DNA of 64,000 nucleotides, taken from Devosia lucknowensis. Lineage in GTDB: Bacteria; Pseudomonadota; Alphaproteobacteria; Rhizobiales; Devosiaceae. The notes beneath the pieces were generated by a model, which was given only the letters and a program-made list of their open reading frames with translations, made no database searches and was not told the DNA's origin. The DNA is taken from positions 2,108,001 through 2,172,000 of the forward strand of contig NZ_FXWK01000001.1 of the NCBI RefSeq assembly GCF_900177655.1, read 5' to 3'. Made by a program: the position numbers and the translations under genes. Each line of letters opens with the position of its first letter. Position 1 is the first letter of the stretch. Positions 48,354-57,759 of the stretch are shown piece by piece.

Positions 48354-49304
48354 TCAGCCAGCGACGGTGTCGCGGAAGTGCGCCAGCACCTTGTCGCCCT
48401 CAACCGCCGTACAGATGGTCTGCACCGGTCGTCCCGCCCATGCGGGGTGTCCGCCCTTGCGCTCAACCGGCATCTGAATGGTCTGCCCCACGGCGATGCC
48501 GTCGCGCACCACCACGATCGGACCGCGGCGCGTTTCGAACCATTCGGGATGAAGCGCATAGGTGACGGCGAGGAGGTCATGGCCCACGACGCCGGAAAGC
48601 CCCATGATTTCCTTGTAGAAGCGCGCGTAGTGGTCGCACATCTGGCGCAGCAGTTCGGCATTCTCGCCGGCATCGCGCGACAGGGCGGCGAGATAGTCGG
48701 TATCGAGGATGATGTCATGTGTGACATCGAGGCCGACTACCACGACCGGCCACTCGGCAGCGAAAATTTCGTCCGCAGCCACCGGATCGCCATGGATGTT
48801 GGCTTCGGCCGCCGGCGTGATATTGCCGCTGCGCCCCTGGTAGCCGAATGCGCCGCCCATGATGATGACCTGCTTGGTCAGCCTGGCGACTTCCGGGTCC
48901 GCTCGCAGCGCCAACGCCAGATTGGTCATGCGACCGACAGCAATGATTGTCACTTCGCCCGGATGCGCACGAACCGTATCAATGATGAACTGGCTGGCTT
49001 CGCCGTCCGCGAGCCCGCTCTGGTCGACATCGGGAATCTCGATCTCGCCCAGGCCGTTGAGACCGTGGACGATGACGGGCTCGGCCTTCTCGACACCATC
49101 GAGCGTCTTGCCGGCGCCGCGCACGACAGGGGCGGAAATGCCGAATTTCTGGCGCAGGAACAGCGCATTGCGCGTGGTCGTGTCGAGACTGGCATTGCCG
49201 ACCACGGTGGTGATGCCGAGAAGCTCGATCTGTGGCAGCTTGCTCAGGTAGAGCAGCGCCATGGCGTCGTCGATGCCGGGATCGGTGTCAAAGATAACTT
49301 TCAT
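48354..49304 (-). CDS. nucleoside hydrolase (IUNH family)
   Basis: This enzyme hydrolyses the N-glycosidic bond of ribonucleosides to base and ribose. The calcium-binding signature [17 protein letters not shown] is at the N-terminus, with [53 protein letters not shown] (active-site Asn and substrate loop) and GLDVTHDI in the expected order. The 316-residue length is normal. The ATG at 49304 begins the signature; a start 48 bases upstream would add a basic leader. Purine versus pyrimidine preference is not clear. Confidence 0.92.
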   Translation of the reverse strand: MKVIFDTDPGIDDAMALLYLSKLPQIELLGITTVVGNASLDTTTRNALFLRQKFGISAPVVRGAGKTLDGVEKAEPVIVHGLNGLGEIEIPDVDQSGLADGEASQFIIDTVRAHPGEVTIIAVGRMTNLALALRADPEVARLTKQVIIMGGAFGYQGRSGNITPAAEANIHGDPVAADEIFAAEWPVVVVGLDVTHDIILDTDYLAALSRDAGENAELLRQMCDHYARFYKEIMGLSGVVGHDLLAVTYALHPEWFETRRGPIVVVRDGIAVGQTIQMPVERKGGHPAWAGRPVQTICTAVEGDKVLAHFRDTVAG

Positions 49305-49373
49305 TGTTCTTGCTTTTCTCTTGTGTCGTCGCTTGACCCGGGTGTGTATCACGAAGCGGCTTGACTATGAACC

Positions 49374-49397
49374 ATTTTTGACCAAACGATCAAAAAT
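49374..49397. promoter_or_regulatory. palindromic operator, TTTGAYC-N4-GRTCAAA site 1
   Basis: ATTTTTGA and TCAAAAAT are perfect 8-base inverted arms around an 8-base centre (TTTGACC-AAAC-GATCAAA core). It lies 29 bases upstream of the F420-dependent dehydrogenase start and 70 bases upstream of the divergent nucleoside hydrolase. The same core recurs at 54244. Confidence 0.7.
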
Positions 49398-49425
49398 ACG
49401 GATGTTGGGCTTCGGGAGGGTCGAT

Positions 49426-50427
49426 ATGCGGTTTGGCTATAAGGCATCGGCGGAGCAATTTGCACCCAATGACCTGCTGCGCTTTGCGGTCGAGGCAGAA
49501 CAGGCCGGCTTCGACAGCGTCTGGGTTTCGGACCATTTCCAGCCCTGGAAGCACACCGATGGACATGCGCCCTTTGCACCCGGCTGGATGTCCGCCGTGC
49601 TGGCCCGCACCGAAAGCATCATTCTCGGCACCTCGGTGCTGACGCCGACCTTCAGGCTCCACCCGACCGTCGTCGCCCACGCCTTCGGCACCATGGGCGC
49701 CATGTTCCCGGGCCGCGTCATCCTCGGCGTCGGCACCGGCGAAGGCCTCAACGAGGTGCCCGCGACGGGTATCGAATGGCCCGAACTCAAAGAACGTTCG
49801 GCCCGCCTGCGCGAGGCCGTCCGGCTGATCCGCCAACTCTGGACCGAGGATCGCGTCAGCTTCGAGGGCGACTTCTACAAGACCGTAAACGCCACCATCT
49901 ACGATAAGCCGGCCGAGCCGCTACCGATCTATATCGCGGCCGGCGGCCCGCTCAACGCAAAATATGCCGGTCGGGCCGGTGATGGCTTCATCTGTACTTC
50001 GGGCAAGGGAGCCGATCTCTACACCAAGGAATTGCTGCCCAATGTCGAGGCAGGCCGCGCCGAAAGCGCTCTCAGGAACAAGCCCTTCGAGCGCATGATC
50101 GAGGTCAAGGTATCCTTCGATACCGACCCGGAGCGTGCCCTCAACGACACGCGCAACTGGGCGGCACTGTCGCTCTCGGCAGAGGAAAAACACTCGGTGA
50201 AGGACCCCGAGGAGATGGAACGCCTGGCGGATGCCCTGCCGATCGAGCGCGTCGCCAAGCGCTGGATCGTATCGTCGGATCCGGACGAGCATATCGCGGC
50301 CATCAAGACCTACATGGACTACGGCTTTGACCATCTGGTCTTCCATGCCCCCGGCACCGACCAGAGCCGCTTCCTTGCGCTCTACGCCAAGGAAATCCTG
50401 CCACGGCTGCGCAGGATGGTGGCGTAA
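49426..50427 (+). CDS. fgd: F420-dependent glucose-6-phosphate dehydrogenase (FGD)
   Basis: This LLM-class enzyme oxidises glucose-6-phosphate and reduces coenzyme F420. The 333-residue protein matches mycobacterial FGD1 throughout: [10 protein letters not shown] gives His37 and Trp41 (FGD1 His40/Trp44) and [10 protein letters not shown] gives Glu106 (FGD1 Glu109). The sugar-phosphate region shows [15 protein letters not shown], the [11 protein letters not shown] loop, [11 protein letters not shown] and [21 protein letters not shown] lies 6 bases before the ATG at 49426. This is an actinobacterial-type enzyme, unusual in an alphaproteobacterium. It is followed by cofE after a repeat. Confidence 0.9.
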   Translation: MRFGYKASAEQFAPNDLLRFAVEAEQAGFDSVWVSDHFQPWKHTDGHAPFAPGWMSAVLARTESIILGTSVLTPTFRLHPTVVAHAFGTMGAMFPGRVILGVGTGEGLNEVPATGIEWPELKERSARLREAVRLIRQLWTEDRVSFEGDFYKTVNATIYDKPAEPLPIYIAAGGPLNAKYAGRAGDGFICTSGKGADLYTKELLPNVEAGRAESALRNKPFERMIEVKVSFDTDPERALNDTRNWAALSLSAEEKHSVKDPEEMERLADALPIERVAKRWIVSSDPDEHIAAIKTYMDYGFDHLVFHAPGTDQSRFLALYAKEILPRLRRMVA

Positions 50428-50438
50428 GATGGGTAAGA

Positions 50439-50552
50439 ACCCCCTTCCAACCTCCCCCTGCCAGGGGGCGGGGTACATCAAGCTAGCGACCGGTCCCGCG
50501 ACCAACTGGATCGGTCCCTCCCCCTTTTGCAGGGGGAGGCCAGGTGGGGGTG
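50439..50552. repeat. intergenic composite palindrome, family A copy 3
   Basis: CCCCCTTCCAACCTCCCCC...GGGGGCGGGG, a spacer containing CAACTGGATCGGTCCC, then CCTCCCCC...GGGGGAGG and AGGTGGGGGT. It lies between fgd and cofE and may separate their messages. Confidence 0.72.
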
Positions 50553-50583
50553 ACCACTTCCCGAGGCGTGGTGAGGAACTTCC

Positions 50584-51396
50584 ATGACCCCACGCTTCAC
50601 CGTCTGGGGCATTCCCGGCATTCCGGAAATCGGACCCGGTGACGACCTCGTCGCACTGATCGCTACCGCCATCGAGGCCCAATCGGCAGCCGACCCGGAT
50701 GCTGCCCTCCTCCCCGGGGACATTCTCGTCGTAACCTCGAAGATCGTTTCCAAGGCAGAGGGCATGCAGGTGCCGGCCGCAGAGCGCGAACAGGCCATCG
50801 CGGCCGACACGGTTCGCGTCGTTGCCGAGCGCGTCCACCCGGGCGGCACGTTCCGGATCGTTGAAACGCGGCAGGGCCTGGTGATGGCCGCCGCGGGCAT
50901 CGACATGTCCAACGTTCCCGAGGGCACGGCCCTGCGCCTTCCCGCCGACCCCGATGCCTCGGCCCGGGTTCTCTGCGAGGGGCTGCGTCGGCATTTCGGC
51001 GTCGATATCGGCATCATCGTCACGGACACGATCGGCCGTGCCTGGCGCATCGGACAGACCGACATGGCGATCGGCGCGGCAGGCGTGCAGCTGACCGACG
51101 ACCTGCGCGGCAGCAATGACGCCAACGGGCGGCCGCTCCATGTCACGCAGGCCGTCATTGCCGACGAGATCGCCGGAGCGGCGGATCTGGTAAAGGGCAA
51201 GACGACGGGCATCCCAGTGGCGGTCGTGCGCGGCCTCGGCCGCTTCGTGCTGGGGCTCGATGCGCCTGGCGCGCGCACCCTCAGCCGCACCGGCGACGAC
51301 GACATGTTCCGCTTCGGTTCGGCCGAAGCCTACCGCCTCGGCTATGATGCCGCGCTGGCGGACGTCAAATCCAAATCCAAGCAGCGTCAGGATTGA
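50584..51396 (+). CDS. cofE: coenzyme F420-0:L-glutamate ligase
   Basis: CofE adds glutamates to F420-0 with GTP, making mature F420. The 270-residue protein has the family pattern: [88 protein letters not shown] and [10 protein letters not shown]. It is the single-domain form, without the nitroreductase-like C-terminal domain of mycobacterial FbiB. It lies directly upstream of an ABC importer cassette, an arrangement previously proposed to mark F420-0 uptake followed by glutamylation. Confidence 0.93.
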   Translation: MTPRFTVWGIPGIPEIGPGDDLVALIATAIEAQSAADPDAALLPGDILVVTSKIVSKAEGMQVPAAEREQAIAADTVRVVAERVHPGGTFRIVETRQGLVMAAAGIDMSNVPEGTALRLPADPDASARVLCEGLRRHFGVDIGIIVTDTIGRAWRIGQTDMAIGAAGVQLTDDLRGSNDANGRPLHVTQAVIADEIAGAADLVKGKTTGIPVAVVRGLGRFVLGLDAPGARTLSRTGDDDMFRFGSAEAYRLGYDAALADVKSKSKQRQD

Positions 51397-51401
51397 TCAC
51401 C

Positions 51402-52334
51402 ATGCGGTTCGTCGCAGTCATCCCACTCGTGGCCCTCGCCGGCGCTACGCCGGCATTCGCGGCCACTACCTACCCCCTGACCATCGAGAATTGCGGCCAG
51501 ACCGTCACCTTCGATGCACCGCCCGAGCGTGTGGTGACCATCAAGTCGACCGCGACCGAACTTCTGCTTTCGCTTGGCCTCGCTGACCGGATCGTCGGGG
51601 TCGGCTTCCAGGACGGGCCCTTGCCCGAGGCGCTCGCGACGGACCTCCCCGTCCTTTCCGACAAGCTGCCCAGCCAGGAAGTTGTGCTCGAGGCCGAACC
51701 CGACTTCGTCTATGGCGGCTGGGAAAGCAATTTTGCCGCCGACGGCGCCGGCGAACGGCCGACGCTGGCACAGCTTGGCGTTGCCACCTATGTCGCGCCC
51801 GCCGCCTGCCGCTCGATCAAGCCGACCAAACTCACCTTCGATCAGCTCTTCGATGAGATTGGCGAAATGGGAGAGATCTTCGACGTGGCCCTCGATGCCG
51901 AAGTCGTCGTCGAGGGACAGCAGGCAATGCTTGAGCGGGTGGAGTCCGATACCCGCGACTTGACCGCGGTCTGGTACTCCTCCGGCACAAAGACCCCTTA
52001 TGTCGGCGCCGGCAGCAATGCGCCGGCCATGATCCTCGAGGCACTCGGCCTCACCAACATCTTCGCCGATGTCGACGACGGCTGGACCTCGGCCAGCTGG
52101 GAAGCCATCGTCGATGCCAACCCCGATGTCATCGTGCTGGTGGACGCCGCCTGGAACTCGGCCGCGCAGAAAAAGCAGCTGCTTGCCGAGAACCCGATCA
52201 CCCGGGAACTCGATGCCGTCACGAACGAGCGTTATCTGATCATACCCTTCCCCGCCGCCGAAGCGGGCGTTCGCAATGTCCCGGCGACGGCTGACATGGC
52301 CGAGCAGTTGGCGCGACTGGATTTCGGAGATTGA
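51402..52334 (+). CDS. substrate-binding protein of putative F420-0 ABC importer
   Basis: This periplasmic binding protein has the FepB/BtuF fold. Signal peptide MRFVAVIPLVALAGATPAFA, then the class motif FDAPPERVVTIKSTATELLLSLGLADRIVGVG and two lobes joined by a long helix (EVVVEGQQAMLERVESDTRDL), with EALGLTNIFADVDDGWTSASWEAIVDANPDVIVLVD. The mature chain starts ATTYPLTIENCGQTVTF. It lies 5 bases after cofE in one operon, and the cofE-SBP-permease-ATPase order is that of the cassette proposed for F420-0. The family alone would also fit siderophore or cobalamin uptake. Confidence 0.85.
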   Translation: MRFVAVIPLVALAGATPAFAATTYPLTIENCGQTVTFDAPPERVVTIKSTATELLLSLGLADRIVGVGFQDGPLPEALATDLPVLSDKLPSQEVVLEAEPDFVYGGWESNFAADGAGERPTLAQLGVATYVAPAACRSIKPTKLTFDQLFDEIGEMGEIFDVALDAEVVVEGQQAMLERVESDTRDLTAVWYSSGTKTPYVGAGSNAPAMILEALGLTNIFADVDDGWTSASWEAIVDANPDVIVLVDAAWNSAAQKKQLLAENPITRELDAVTNERYLIIPFPAAEAGVRNVPATADMAEQLARLDFGD

Positions 52335-52419
52335 GCGTTTAGTCTTGGAGAATCCCCTTAGCCAACCTCTCCCTGAGAGGCGGATGTTGGGTAGAGGTAC
52401 CGGCACACGCGATACAAGC

Positions 52420-53421
52420 ATGACCCGTCTCTCCCTTCCCACGCTAGCGCTGCTCGTCGTCCTCAGCGCGATCGTGGCCGTCACCTTCGGTCCAGCCGAC
52501 ATCACGGCTGGCGAAGTGTGGTCGGTGATCCTGCATCATCTGGGCATCGTGCCCGAAAGTCCGGTCTCGCGGCTGCGCGACGCCATCGTCTGGGAGCTGC
52601 GGCTGCCGCGCGTGCTGACGGCCCTGGCGGTCGGAGCAGGTCTGGCCCTGTCGGGCACGGTTGTGCAGGCCCTGACCCGCAATCCCCTGGCCGATCCCTA
52701 TCTGCTGGGCCTGTCCTCGGGCGCTGCGCTCGGCGCGGTGAGTTTTGCGCTCGTGGGCCTGACGCTGTTGATGCCCGTTGGCGCCTTTTTCGGCAGCCTC
52801 GGCGCGCTGGCCCTGGCATTGCTGATCGCGCGCCTTCTCGGCGGCGCCACGCCGAGCCGCGCCATCCTCGCCGGCATCTGCATTTCGGCACTCGCTTCGG
52901 CCCTCACCTCGCTGATCATCTTCTGGTACGCCACCGGCGACAGCTATCGCGAAATCCTGTCCTGGCTCATGGGCTCGCTTTCCGGCTCGCTCTGGGCGGA
53001 TACGGGCCTGGCCTTTCTCGCACTCTCCGTCTGCGGTCCGGTGATCGTTCTCGCCGGACGCGCATTGGATGCCTTCGCCTTCGGCGACACCGCCGCCGCC
53101 GCCCTGGGCATCGACGTGCCCCGGCTGCGCTGGACCCTGCTCGGCGCCACGGCCCTTCTGACCGGTGTCATGGTTGCCATTGGCGGCGCCATCGGTTTCG
53201 TCGGCCTCGTCGTACCGCATGCGGTACGGCTTGCCGTCGGCTCTAAGCACCGCGCGCTGCTGCCTCATGCCGTACTGGTCGGGGCACTCTTCATGCTCTG
53301 GACCGACACTGCCGCACGCACCCTGTTCGATCCGCGCGAACTGCCGGTGGGCATCATAACGGCCATTATCGGTGCACCGATTTTCCTGATCGTGCTCCTG
53401 CGCTACCGGAGGGTCACATGA
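52420..53421 (+). CDS. permease of putative F420-0 ABC importer (FecCD family)
   Basis: This BtuC/FecCD-type permease of 333 residues should have about ten membrane helices. Marks are LRLPRVLTALAVGAGLALSGTVVQALTRNPLADPYLLGLSSGAALGAV near the N-terminus (the family's conserved LR-x-PR...G-x-x-Q...NPLA-x-P-x-x-LG) and the C-terminal coupling region GGAIGFVGLVVPHAVRLAVGSKHRALLPHA. The ATG at 52420 has a weak ribosome site; another in-frame ATG lies at 52384. It overlaps the ATPase gene by 4 bases. Confidence 0.88.
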   Translation: MTRLSLPTLALLVVLSAIVAVTFGPADITAGEVWSVILHHLGIVPESPVSRLRDAIVWELRLPRVLTALAVGAGLALSGTVVQALTRNPLADPYLLGLSSGAALGAVSFALVGLTLLMPVGAFFGSLGALALALLIARLLGGATPSRAILAGICISALASALTSLIIFWYATGDSYREILSWLMGSLSGSLWADTGLAFLALSVCGPVIVLAGRALDAFAFGDTAAAALGIDVPRLRWTLLGATALLTGVMVAIGGAIGFVGLVVPHAVRLAVGSKHRALLPHAVLVGALFMLWTDTAARTLFDPRELPVGIITAIIGAPIFLIVLLRYRRVT

Positions 53422-54221
53422 GCCTCGTGGTCTCAGGACTCTCGGTCAGCAAGTCCGGCAAGGCCATCGTCTCTGACATCGCCTTCACGGCCCCCACGGG
53501 TGCCATCACAGGGATCATCGGCCCCAATGGCGCCGGCAAGTCGACCGTGCTCTCGGCCATGCTTGGCCTCCTCACCGCCACGGGCAGCGCACGGTTCGAA
53601 GACCGGGAGCTGCCCACCATGCCGCGCCGCGAGCGGGCCCGCATGGTCGCGCTGGTCGAACAGTCCGCCTCGACCGAAGAACGCCTTCTGGTCCGCGACG
53701 TCGTTGCCCTTGGACGCATCCCGCACGAGGCGGCCTGGCAGGCGGCGCCCTCCCCCGAGGATGCCGGCATCATCGCCATGGCACTGCATGAAACCGGCAT
53801 GACGGCCTTTGCCGACCGCCGCTTCGATACCCTCTCGGGCGGCGAGCAGCAGCGCGTGCATATGGCACGGGCACTGGCGCAACAGCCGCGCCTGCTGCTA
53901 CTCGACGAGCCCACGAGCCATCTCGACATTGCCGCGCAGCTGCAATTGCTGGCGCTCCTCAAGCGCAAGTCCGCCTCCGGGATGACGGTGCTGCTGGTGC
54001 TGCACGACCTTAACCTCGCGGCACGCTACTGCGAACATTTCGTGCTGCTCTCGCAAGGCAGGCTGGCGGCCGAAGGGCGACCCGATGAAGTGCTGACGCC
54101 CGCTCGCTTGCAGGAAATCTACGGCGTCAACGCACGTCTAGTCCGTGATCCCCAGGCTGGCAGGCCGCTCATCGTATACGACGACGCCGACGCCTTTCCG
54201 CCCCACCAGATTCCCGATTGA
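53418..54221 (+). CDS. ATPase of putative F420-0 ABC importer
   Basis: This FecE/BtuD-type ABC ATPase of 267 residues has Walker A GPNGAGKST, Q-loop VALVEQSAS, signature LSGGEQQRVHMARAL, Walker B LLLLDEPTSHLD and switch His in LLVLHDLNLAARYC. It begins inside the permease stop (ATGA overlap). Together with the two preceding genes it makes a complete importer. No cobalamin or siderophore gene lies nearby, while F420-related genes flank it on both sides. Confidence 0.9.
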   Translation: MSLVVSGLSVSKSGKAIVSDIAFTAPTGAITGIIGPNGAGKSTVLSAMLGLLTATGSARFEDRELPTMPRRERARMVALVEQSASTEERLLVRDVVALGRIPHEAAWQAAPSPEDAGIIAMALHETGMTAFADRRFDTLSGGEQQRVHMARALAQQPRLLLLDEPTSHLDIAAQLQLLALLKRKSASGMTVLLVLHDLNLAARYCEHFVLLSQGRLAAEGRPDEVLTPARLQEIYGVNARLVRDPQAGRPLIVYDDADAFPPHQIPD

Positions 54222-54243
54222 CAATCATGCCTGGGCCACTCAA

Positions 54244-54267
54244 AAATTTGATCGACTGGTCAAATTT
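54244..54267. promoter_or_regulatory. palindromic operator, TTTGAYC-N4-GRTCAAA site 2
   Basis: AAATTTGA and TCAAATTT are perfect 8-base inverted arms around TCGACTGG (core TTTGATC-GACT-GGTCAAA). The site lies 29 bases upstream of the second oxidoreductase start, the same distance as site 1 from fgd. It suggests a common regulator for both genes. Confidence 0.7.
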
Positions 54268-54296
54268 CTGATCCATCAAGGGAGCGGCGGGACACC

Positions 54297-55298
54297 ATGG
54301 AATTCGGCATCACCTTCAAGGGTTTTATTGAACACGAGCGCGCCCGCTATCTGGTGCGCGCTGCCGAATATGCCGGCTTTTCCTACTGCTGGTTCTACGA
54401 CAGCCATATCCTTTGGCGCGACTGCTATGCCGCCATCGCCATGTGCATGGAACACACCAGCGACATGCGCTTCGGCCCGCTCGTGACCAACCCTGATGTC
54501 CGCGACTGGTCGGTGGCCGCCTCGATCTTCGGCTCGCTGTCCAAGCAGTCGGGAGGCCGCTTCGACCTGGCCGTGGGACGCGGCGACAGCTCCATGCGCG
54601 TGATGGGCAAGAAGCCGGCCACCCTCGCGCGCGTTGCCGACTTCATCCACAAGACCAAGGCTATGGTGCGTGGCGAGGAAGTCACCTATGGCGAAATCCC
54701 AGCGCCGGTGAAATTTCCCTGGGCTGTCGGCCACGACATGCCGAGCTGGATCGCCGCCTATGGCCCGCTGGCACTCAAGACGGCCGGCGAACATGCCGAT
54801 GGCGTCGTGCTGCAAATTGCCGACCCCGGCCTGTGCAAATGGTTCACCGACCAGTGCATCGATGCCGGCAAGGCTGCGGGCAAGGACATGACCGGCTTCC
54901 GCTCCATGGCGGCGGCGCCCGCCTATTTCGGCGACAAGAAGCGCGCCATCGAGAAGGTGAAGTGGTTCCCGGCAATGGTCGGCAACCACGTGGCCGATAT
55001 CGTCGAGAAGTACGGCTCTGATAGCGACAAGGTGCCGGCTGCGCTCACCTCGTATATCGAAAAGCGCCGCGGCTACGACTATTCCAAGCACGGACAGGCC
55101 GATAACCCCTTCCTCGACTTCATCTCCGACGACGTCGTCGAAAGCTTCTGCGTTCTCGGCGAGCCGGAAGACCACATCTCCAAGATCCGCGATCTGGAAA
55201 CGGCCGGTGTCACCCAGTTCAACATCTATCTCGACAGTGGCGACGAAGAGGAAATCATCGCCAACTACGGGCGGCACGTCATTCCAAGCTTCCGCTGA
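54297..55298 (+). CDS. LLM-class oxidoreductase (TIGR03842/CPS_4081-like family)
   Basis: This luciferase-like TIM-barrel oxidoreductase of 333 residues begins MEFGITFKGFIEHERARYLV and has FYDSHILWRDCYAAIAMCMEHT, MRFGPLVTNPDVRDWSVAASIFGSLSKQSGGRF and AVGRGDSSMRVMGKKPATLARV. This family has been named F420-dependent by similarity, but it also appears in bacteria that are thought to lack F420, so the cofactor (F420 or FMN) is not certain. Here its context next to fgd, cofE and the importer favours F420. GGGAG lies upstream of the ATG. It is followed 24 bases later by a TIM-barrel isomerase gene. Confidence 0.88.
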   Translation: MEFGITFKGFIEHERARYLVRAAEYAGFSYCWFYDSHILWRDCYAAIAMCMEHTSDMRFGPLVTNPDVRDWSVAASIFGSLSKQSGGRFDLAVGRGDSSMRVMGKKPATLARVADFIHKTKAMVRGEEVTYGEIPAPVKFPWAVGHDMPSWIAAYGPLALKTAGEHADGVVLQIADPGLCKWFTDQCIDAGKAAGKDMTGFRSMAAAPAYFGDKKRAIEKVKWFPAMVGNHVADIVEKYGSDSDKVPAALTSYIEKRRGYDYSKHGQADNPFLDFISDDVVESFCVLGEPEDHISKIRDLETAGVTQFNIYLDSGDEEEIIANYGRHVIPSFR

Positions 55299-55322
55299 CG
55301 GCGGTTTTGCGAGACCAGGCTG

Positions 55323-56087
55323 ATGCAGTTATCCGCATGTATCGAATGGCTATTCGCCGATGAGGCGAAAAGCGTCGACGCGCGTATCCGGCTCGCCCGG
55401 CAGGCGGGCCTCGATGCGGTCGAGTTCTGGCGCTGGAGCGACAAGGACCTGGACGCGATCGAAGCCGCGCTCAGGGAGACCGGCGTCTCGCTCTCGGGTT
55501 TCGTCGCCGAGCCCATGATCCCGCTGACCGATCCGGCAAATAAGGACGCCTTCCTGGAGGGTCTCAAGCGATCCGTGGATGTCGCGCAACGCTTGGGTGC
55601 ACGGATATTGATTGCACAGGCAGGCCATGATCTGGCCGGACGAAGCCGGACCGAGCAGCGATCAGCCCTGACGGCCTGTCTCTCCGCTGCTTCCGACGTC
55701 CTGGCCGGCTACGGAGTGCGCCTTGGCGTCGAGCCGCTCAACACGCGGATCGATCACCCTGGCTATTTCCTGCCCTCGACCAGCGAGGCGCTCGACATTG
55801 TCGACGATGTCGACCGGCCCGAAATCGGCATCCTCTACGATCTCTACCATTCCCTCGTGATGGACGAGGTACCCCAGGACGTTCTGACTGGCCGCGTCGA
55901 CCGCGTCATTCACGTGCACGTCGCAGATCATCCCGGCCGCCAGGACCCGGGCACGGGCGGGCTGGACCTGAAGACACCGCTCAAATGGCTGTTCGATCAG
56001 GGCTATGACGGTCGCGTGGGGCTGGAATACCGACCTGCAAAGGGCACGACCGCCGGACTGGCCGAAGTCCGCAACCGCCTCGCCTGA
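55323..56087 (+). CDS. hydroxypyruvate-isomerase-like TIM-barrel protein
   Basis: This 254-residue protein of the xylose-isomerase-like TIM-barrel superfamily has the pattern of hydroxypyruvate isomerases: LSACIEWLFAD at the N-terminus, AGLDAVEFWRWSDKDL, GVEPLNTRIDHPGYFL (metal-binding Glu), ILYDLYHSLVMDE, HVHVADHPGRQDPGTG and VGLEYRP with the second Glu. The four metal ligands are therefore present. It is probably cotranscribed with the LLM oxidoreductase. The true substrate may be another small keto or aldehyde compound. Confidence 0.85.
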   Translation: MQLSACIEWLFADEAKSVDARIRLARQAGLDAVEFWRWSDKDLDAIEAALRETGVSLSGFVAEPMIPLTDPANKDAFLEGLKRSVDVAQRLGARILIAQAGHDLAGRSRTEQRSALTACLSAASDVLAGYGVRLGVEPLNTRIDHPGYFLPSTSEALDIVDDVDRPEIGILYDLYHSLVMDEVPQDVLTGRVDRVIHVHVADHPGRQDPGTGGLDLKTPLKWLFDQGYDGRVGLEYRPAKGTTAGLAEVRNRLA

Positions 56088-56145
56088 CCACGCCCTTTCA
56101 AGCCGCTCCATGTCGCCCCGCGCATGCGGCGTGCCTGACGCGAAT

Positions 56146-56169
56146 GATCCTCGGGGCGAGCCCGAGGAC
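56146..56169. repeat. intergenic palindrome, family B copy 3 (single hairpin)
   Basis: ATCCTCGGG-GCGAG-CCCGAGGAC lies in the gap between the convergent isomerase and tctA genes; the same unit occurs at 15555 and 22730. Confidence 0.65.
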
Positions 56170-56244
56170 GGAATAGCGTTTGCTGCAGGTGATTGCCCCA
56201 CCAGACAGGTCCGTTCCCCTGTCCGGTGAGGCCAGCGGGGCCGA

Positions 56245-57750
56245 TCAATCGTCTTCGACGAACACTTCGGCGCGTTTCTTGCGGATGGCCGGGAGCACCG
56301 CGATGAGGACGGCGAGCAGGGCCAGGGCCAGGAGCGTCGCCGAGATCGGACGGGTGACGAAAATCGTCGGATCGCCGCGCGAGATGATCATGGCCCGCCG
56401 CAGGTGCTCTTCCAGCAATGGCCCGAGCACGAAACCGAGCAGCAGTGGCGCCGGCTCGCAGCCGAAGCGGATCAGCAGGTAGCCGACGATGCCGAAAAAG
56501 GCGATCGCGTAGATATCATAGATATTCTGGTTGATCGAGAATGTGCCGATACAGGCGAATAGCACGATGGCCGGAAACAGCACGCGATAGGGGATCGAGA
56601 GCATCTTCACCCACAGCCCAACTAGCGGCAGGTTGAGGATGACCAGCAGCAGGTTGCCGATCCACATGGAGGCGATGATGCCCCAGAACAGCGCGGGCTG
56701 TTCGTTGATGACGTTCGGACCCGGGGTGATGCCCTGAAGAATGAACGCACCGATCATCAGCGCCATGACGGGATGGGCAGGAATGCCAAGGGTCATGAGC
56801 GGAATGAACGAGGTCTGTGCCGCCGCGTTGTTCGCCGATTCCGGGCCGGCCACGCCTTCGATAGCGCCCTTGCCGAATTCTTCCGGATGCTTGGAAAGAC
56901 GCTTCTCGGCCGAATACGAGGCGAAGGACGATAGGATATGCCCTCCTCCAGGCAGGATGCCGAGCAGCGAACCGAGACCGGTGCCGCGCAGGATCGGCCA
57001 GATGATGCGCCTGATATCCTCGCGGGTCAGGAAAAGGTTGGTGACCTTTTTCACCCCGACTTCACGCTCGTGTTCGTTTTCGAGGTTGCGCAGGATTTCG
57101 GCGATACCGAACACGCCGACGGCCACCGCCACGAAGTTGAGACCGCCGAAAAGTTCGCGCAGCCCGAAAGTGAAGCGCGGCGTTCCGGTGTAGATGTCCT
57201 GACCGACCATGCCCAACAGCAATCCGAGCACGATCATGGCTAAAGCCTTGAGGATCGACCCGTGCGCGAGGGCGATCGATACGAGTAGCCCCAGCACAAT
57301 GAGCGAAAAGTATTCAGGTGCGCCGAAATTCAGGGCCGCCCGGGCCAGTGGTGGCGCGAAAGCCGCCAGTAGGAAGGTCGCCACCGAACCGGCGAAGAAC
57401 GAACCCAGCGCCGCGGTGGCCAGGGCCGCACCCGCCCTACCCTTTCGGGCCATCTGGTAGCCGTCGATGGCGGTGACGGCGGACGAGCTTTCGCCCGGCA
57501 GGTTGATGAGAATGGCAGTGGTGGAGCCGCCATACTGGGCACCGTAGTAGATGCCGGCGAGCATGATCAGGGCCGTCTCGGCATTGAGCGAGAAAGTGAT
57601 CGGCAGCAGCATGGCGATCGTGGCCGTAGGCCCGATGCCCGGCAGAACGCCCACCAGCGTGCCGAGCAGCACGCCGACGAAGCAGTAGAGGACATTGTAG
57701 GGGTCAAGCGCGACCGAAAAACCCAGCGACAGTGAAGAGAAGAGATCCAT
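56245..57750 (-). CDS. tctA: tripartite tricarboxylate transporter large permease TctA
   Basis: This large membrane subunit of a TTT-family carboxylate transporter has 501 residues and about 12 hydrophobic segments. Typical motifs are [77 protein letters not shown] and, mid-protein, [51 protein letters not shown]. It follows tctB by 9 bases. Together with TctB and TctC it imports citrate or a related carboxylate. Confidence 0.95.
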   Translation of the reverse strand: MDLFSSLSLGFSVALDPYNVLYCFVGVLLGTLVGVLPGIGPTATIAMLLPITFSLNAETALIMLAGIYYGAQYGGSTTAILINLPGESSSAVTAIDGYQMARKGRAGAALATAALGSFFAGSVATFLLAAFAPPLARAALNFGAPEYFSLIVLGLLVSIALAHGSILKALAMIVLGLLLGMVGQDIYTGTPRFTFGLRELFGGLNFVAVAVGVFGIAEILRNLENEHEREVGVKKVTNLFLTREDIRRIIWPILRGTGLGSLLGILPGGGHILSSFASYSAEKRLSKHPEEFGKGAIEGVAGPESANNAAAQTSFIPLMTLGIPAHPVMALMIGAFILQGITPGPNVINEQPALFWGIIASMWIGNLLLVILNLPLVGLWVKMLSIPYRVLFPAIVLFACIGTFSINQNIYDIYAIAFFGIVGYLLIRFGCEPAPLLLGFVLGPLLEEHLRRAMIISRGDPTIFVTRPISATLLALALLAVLIAVLPAIRKKRAEVFVEDD

Positions 57751-57759
57751 CGCGCGCTC

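Noticed and set aside
48354..49304. Linking the nucleoside hydrolase to the F420 module or to the split oxygenase as one purine pathway
   Set aside because: It shares only a divergent promoter region with fgd and lies about 8 kb from the oxygenase genes. No other purine-catabolic gene is visible, so the link is too weak to assert.
51402..54221. Annotation of the ABC cassette as a cobalamin (BtuFCD) or siderophore importer
   Set aside because: The fold families allow it, but there is no cobalamin or siderophore gene nearby and no TonB receptor, while cofE directly precedes it and F420-type enzymes flank it. It is kept as an alternative, not as the main call.
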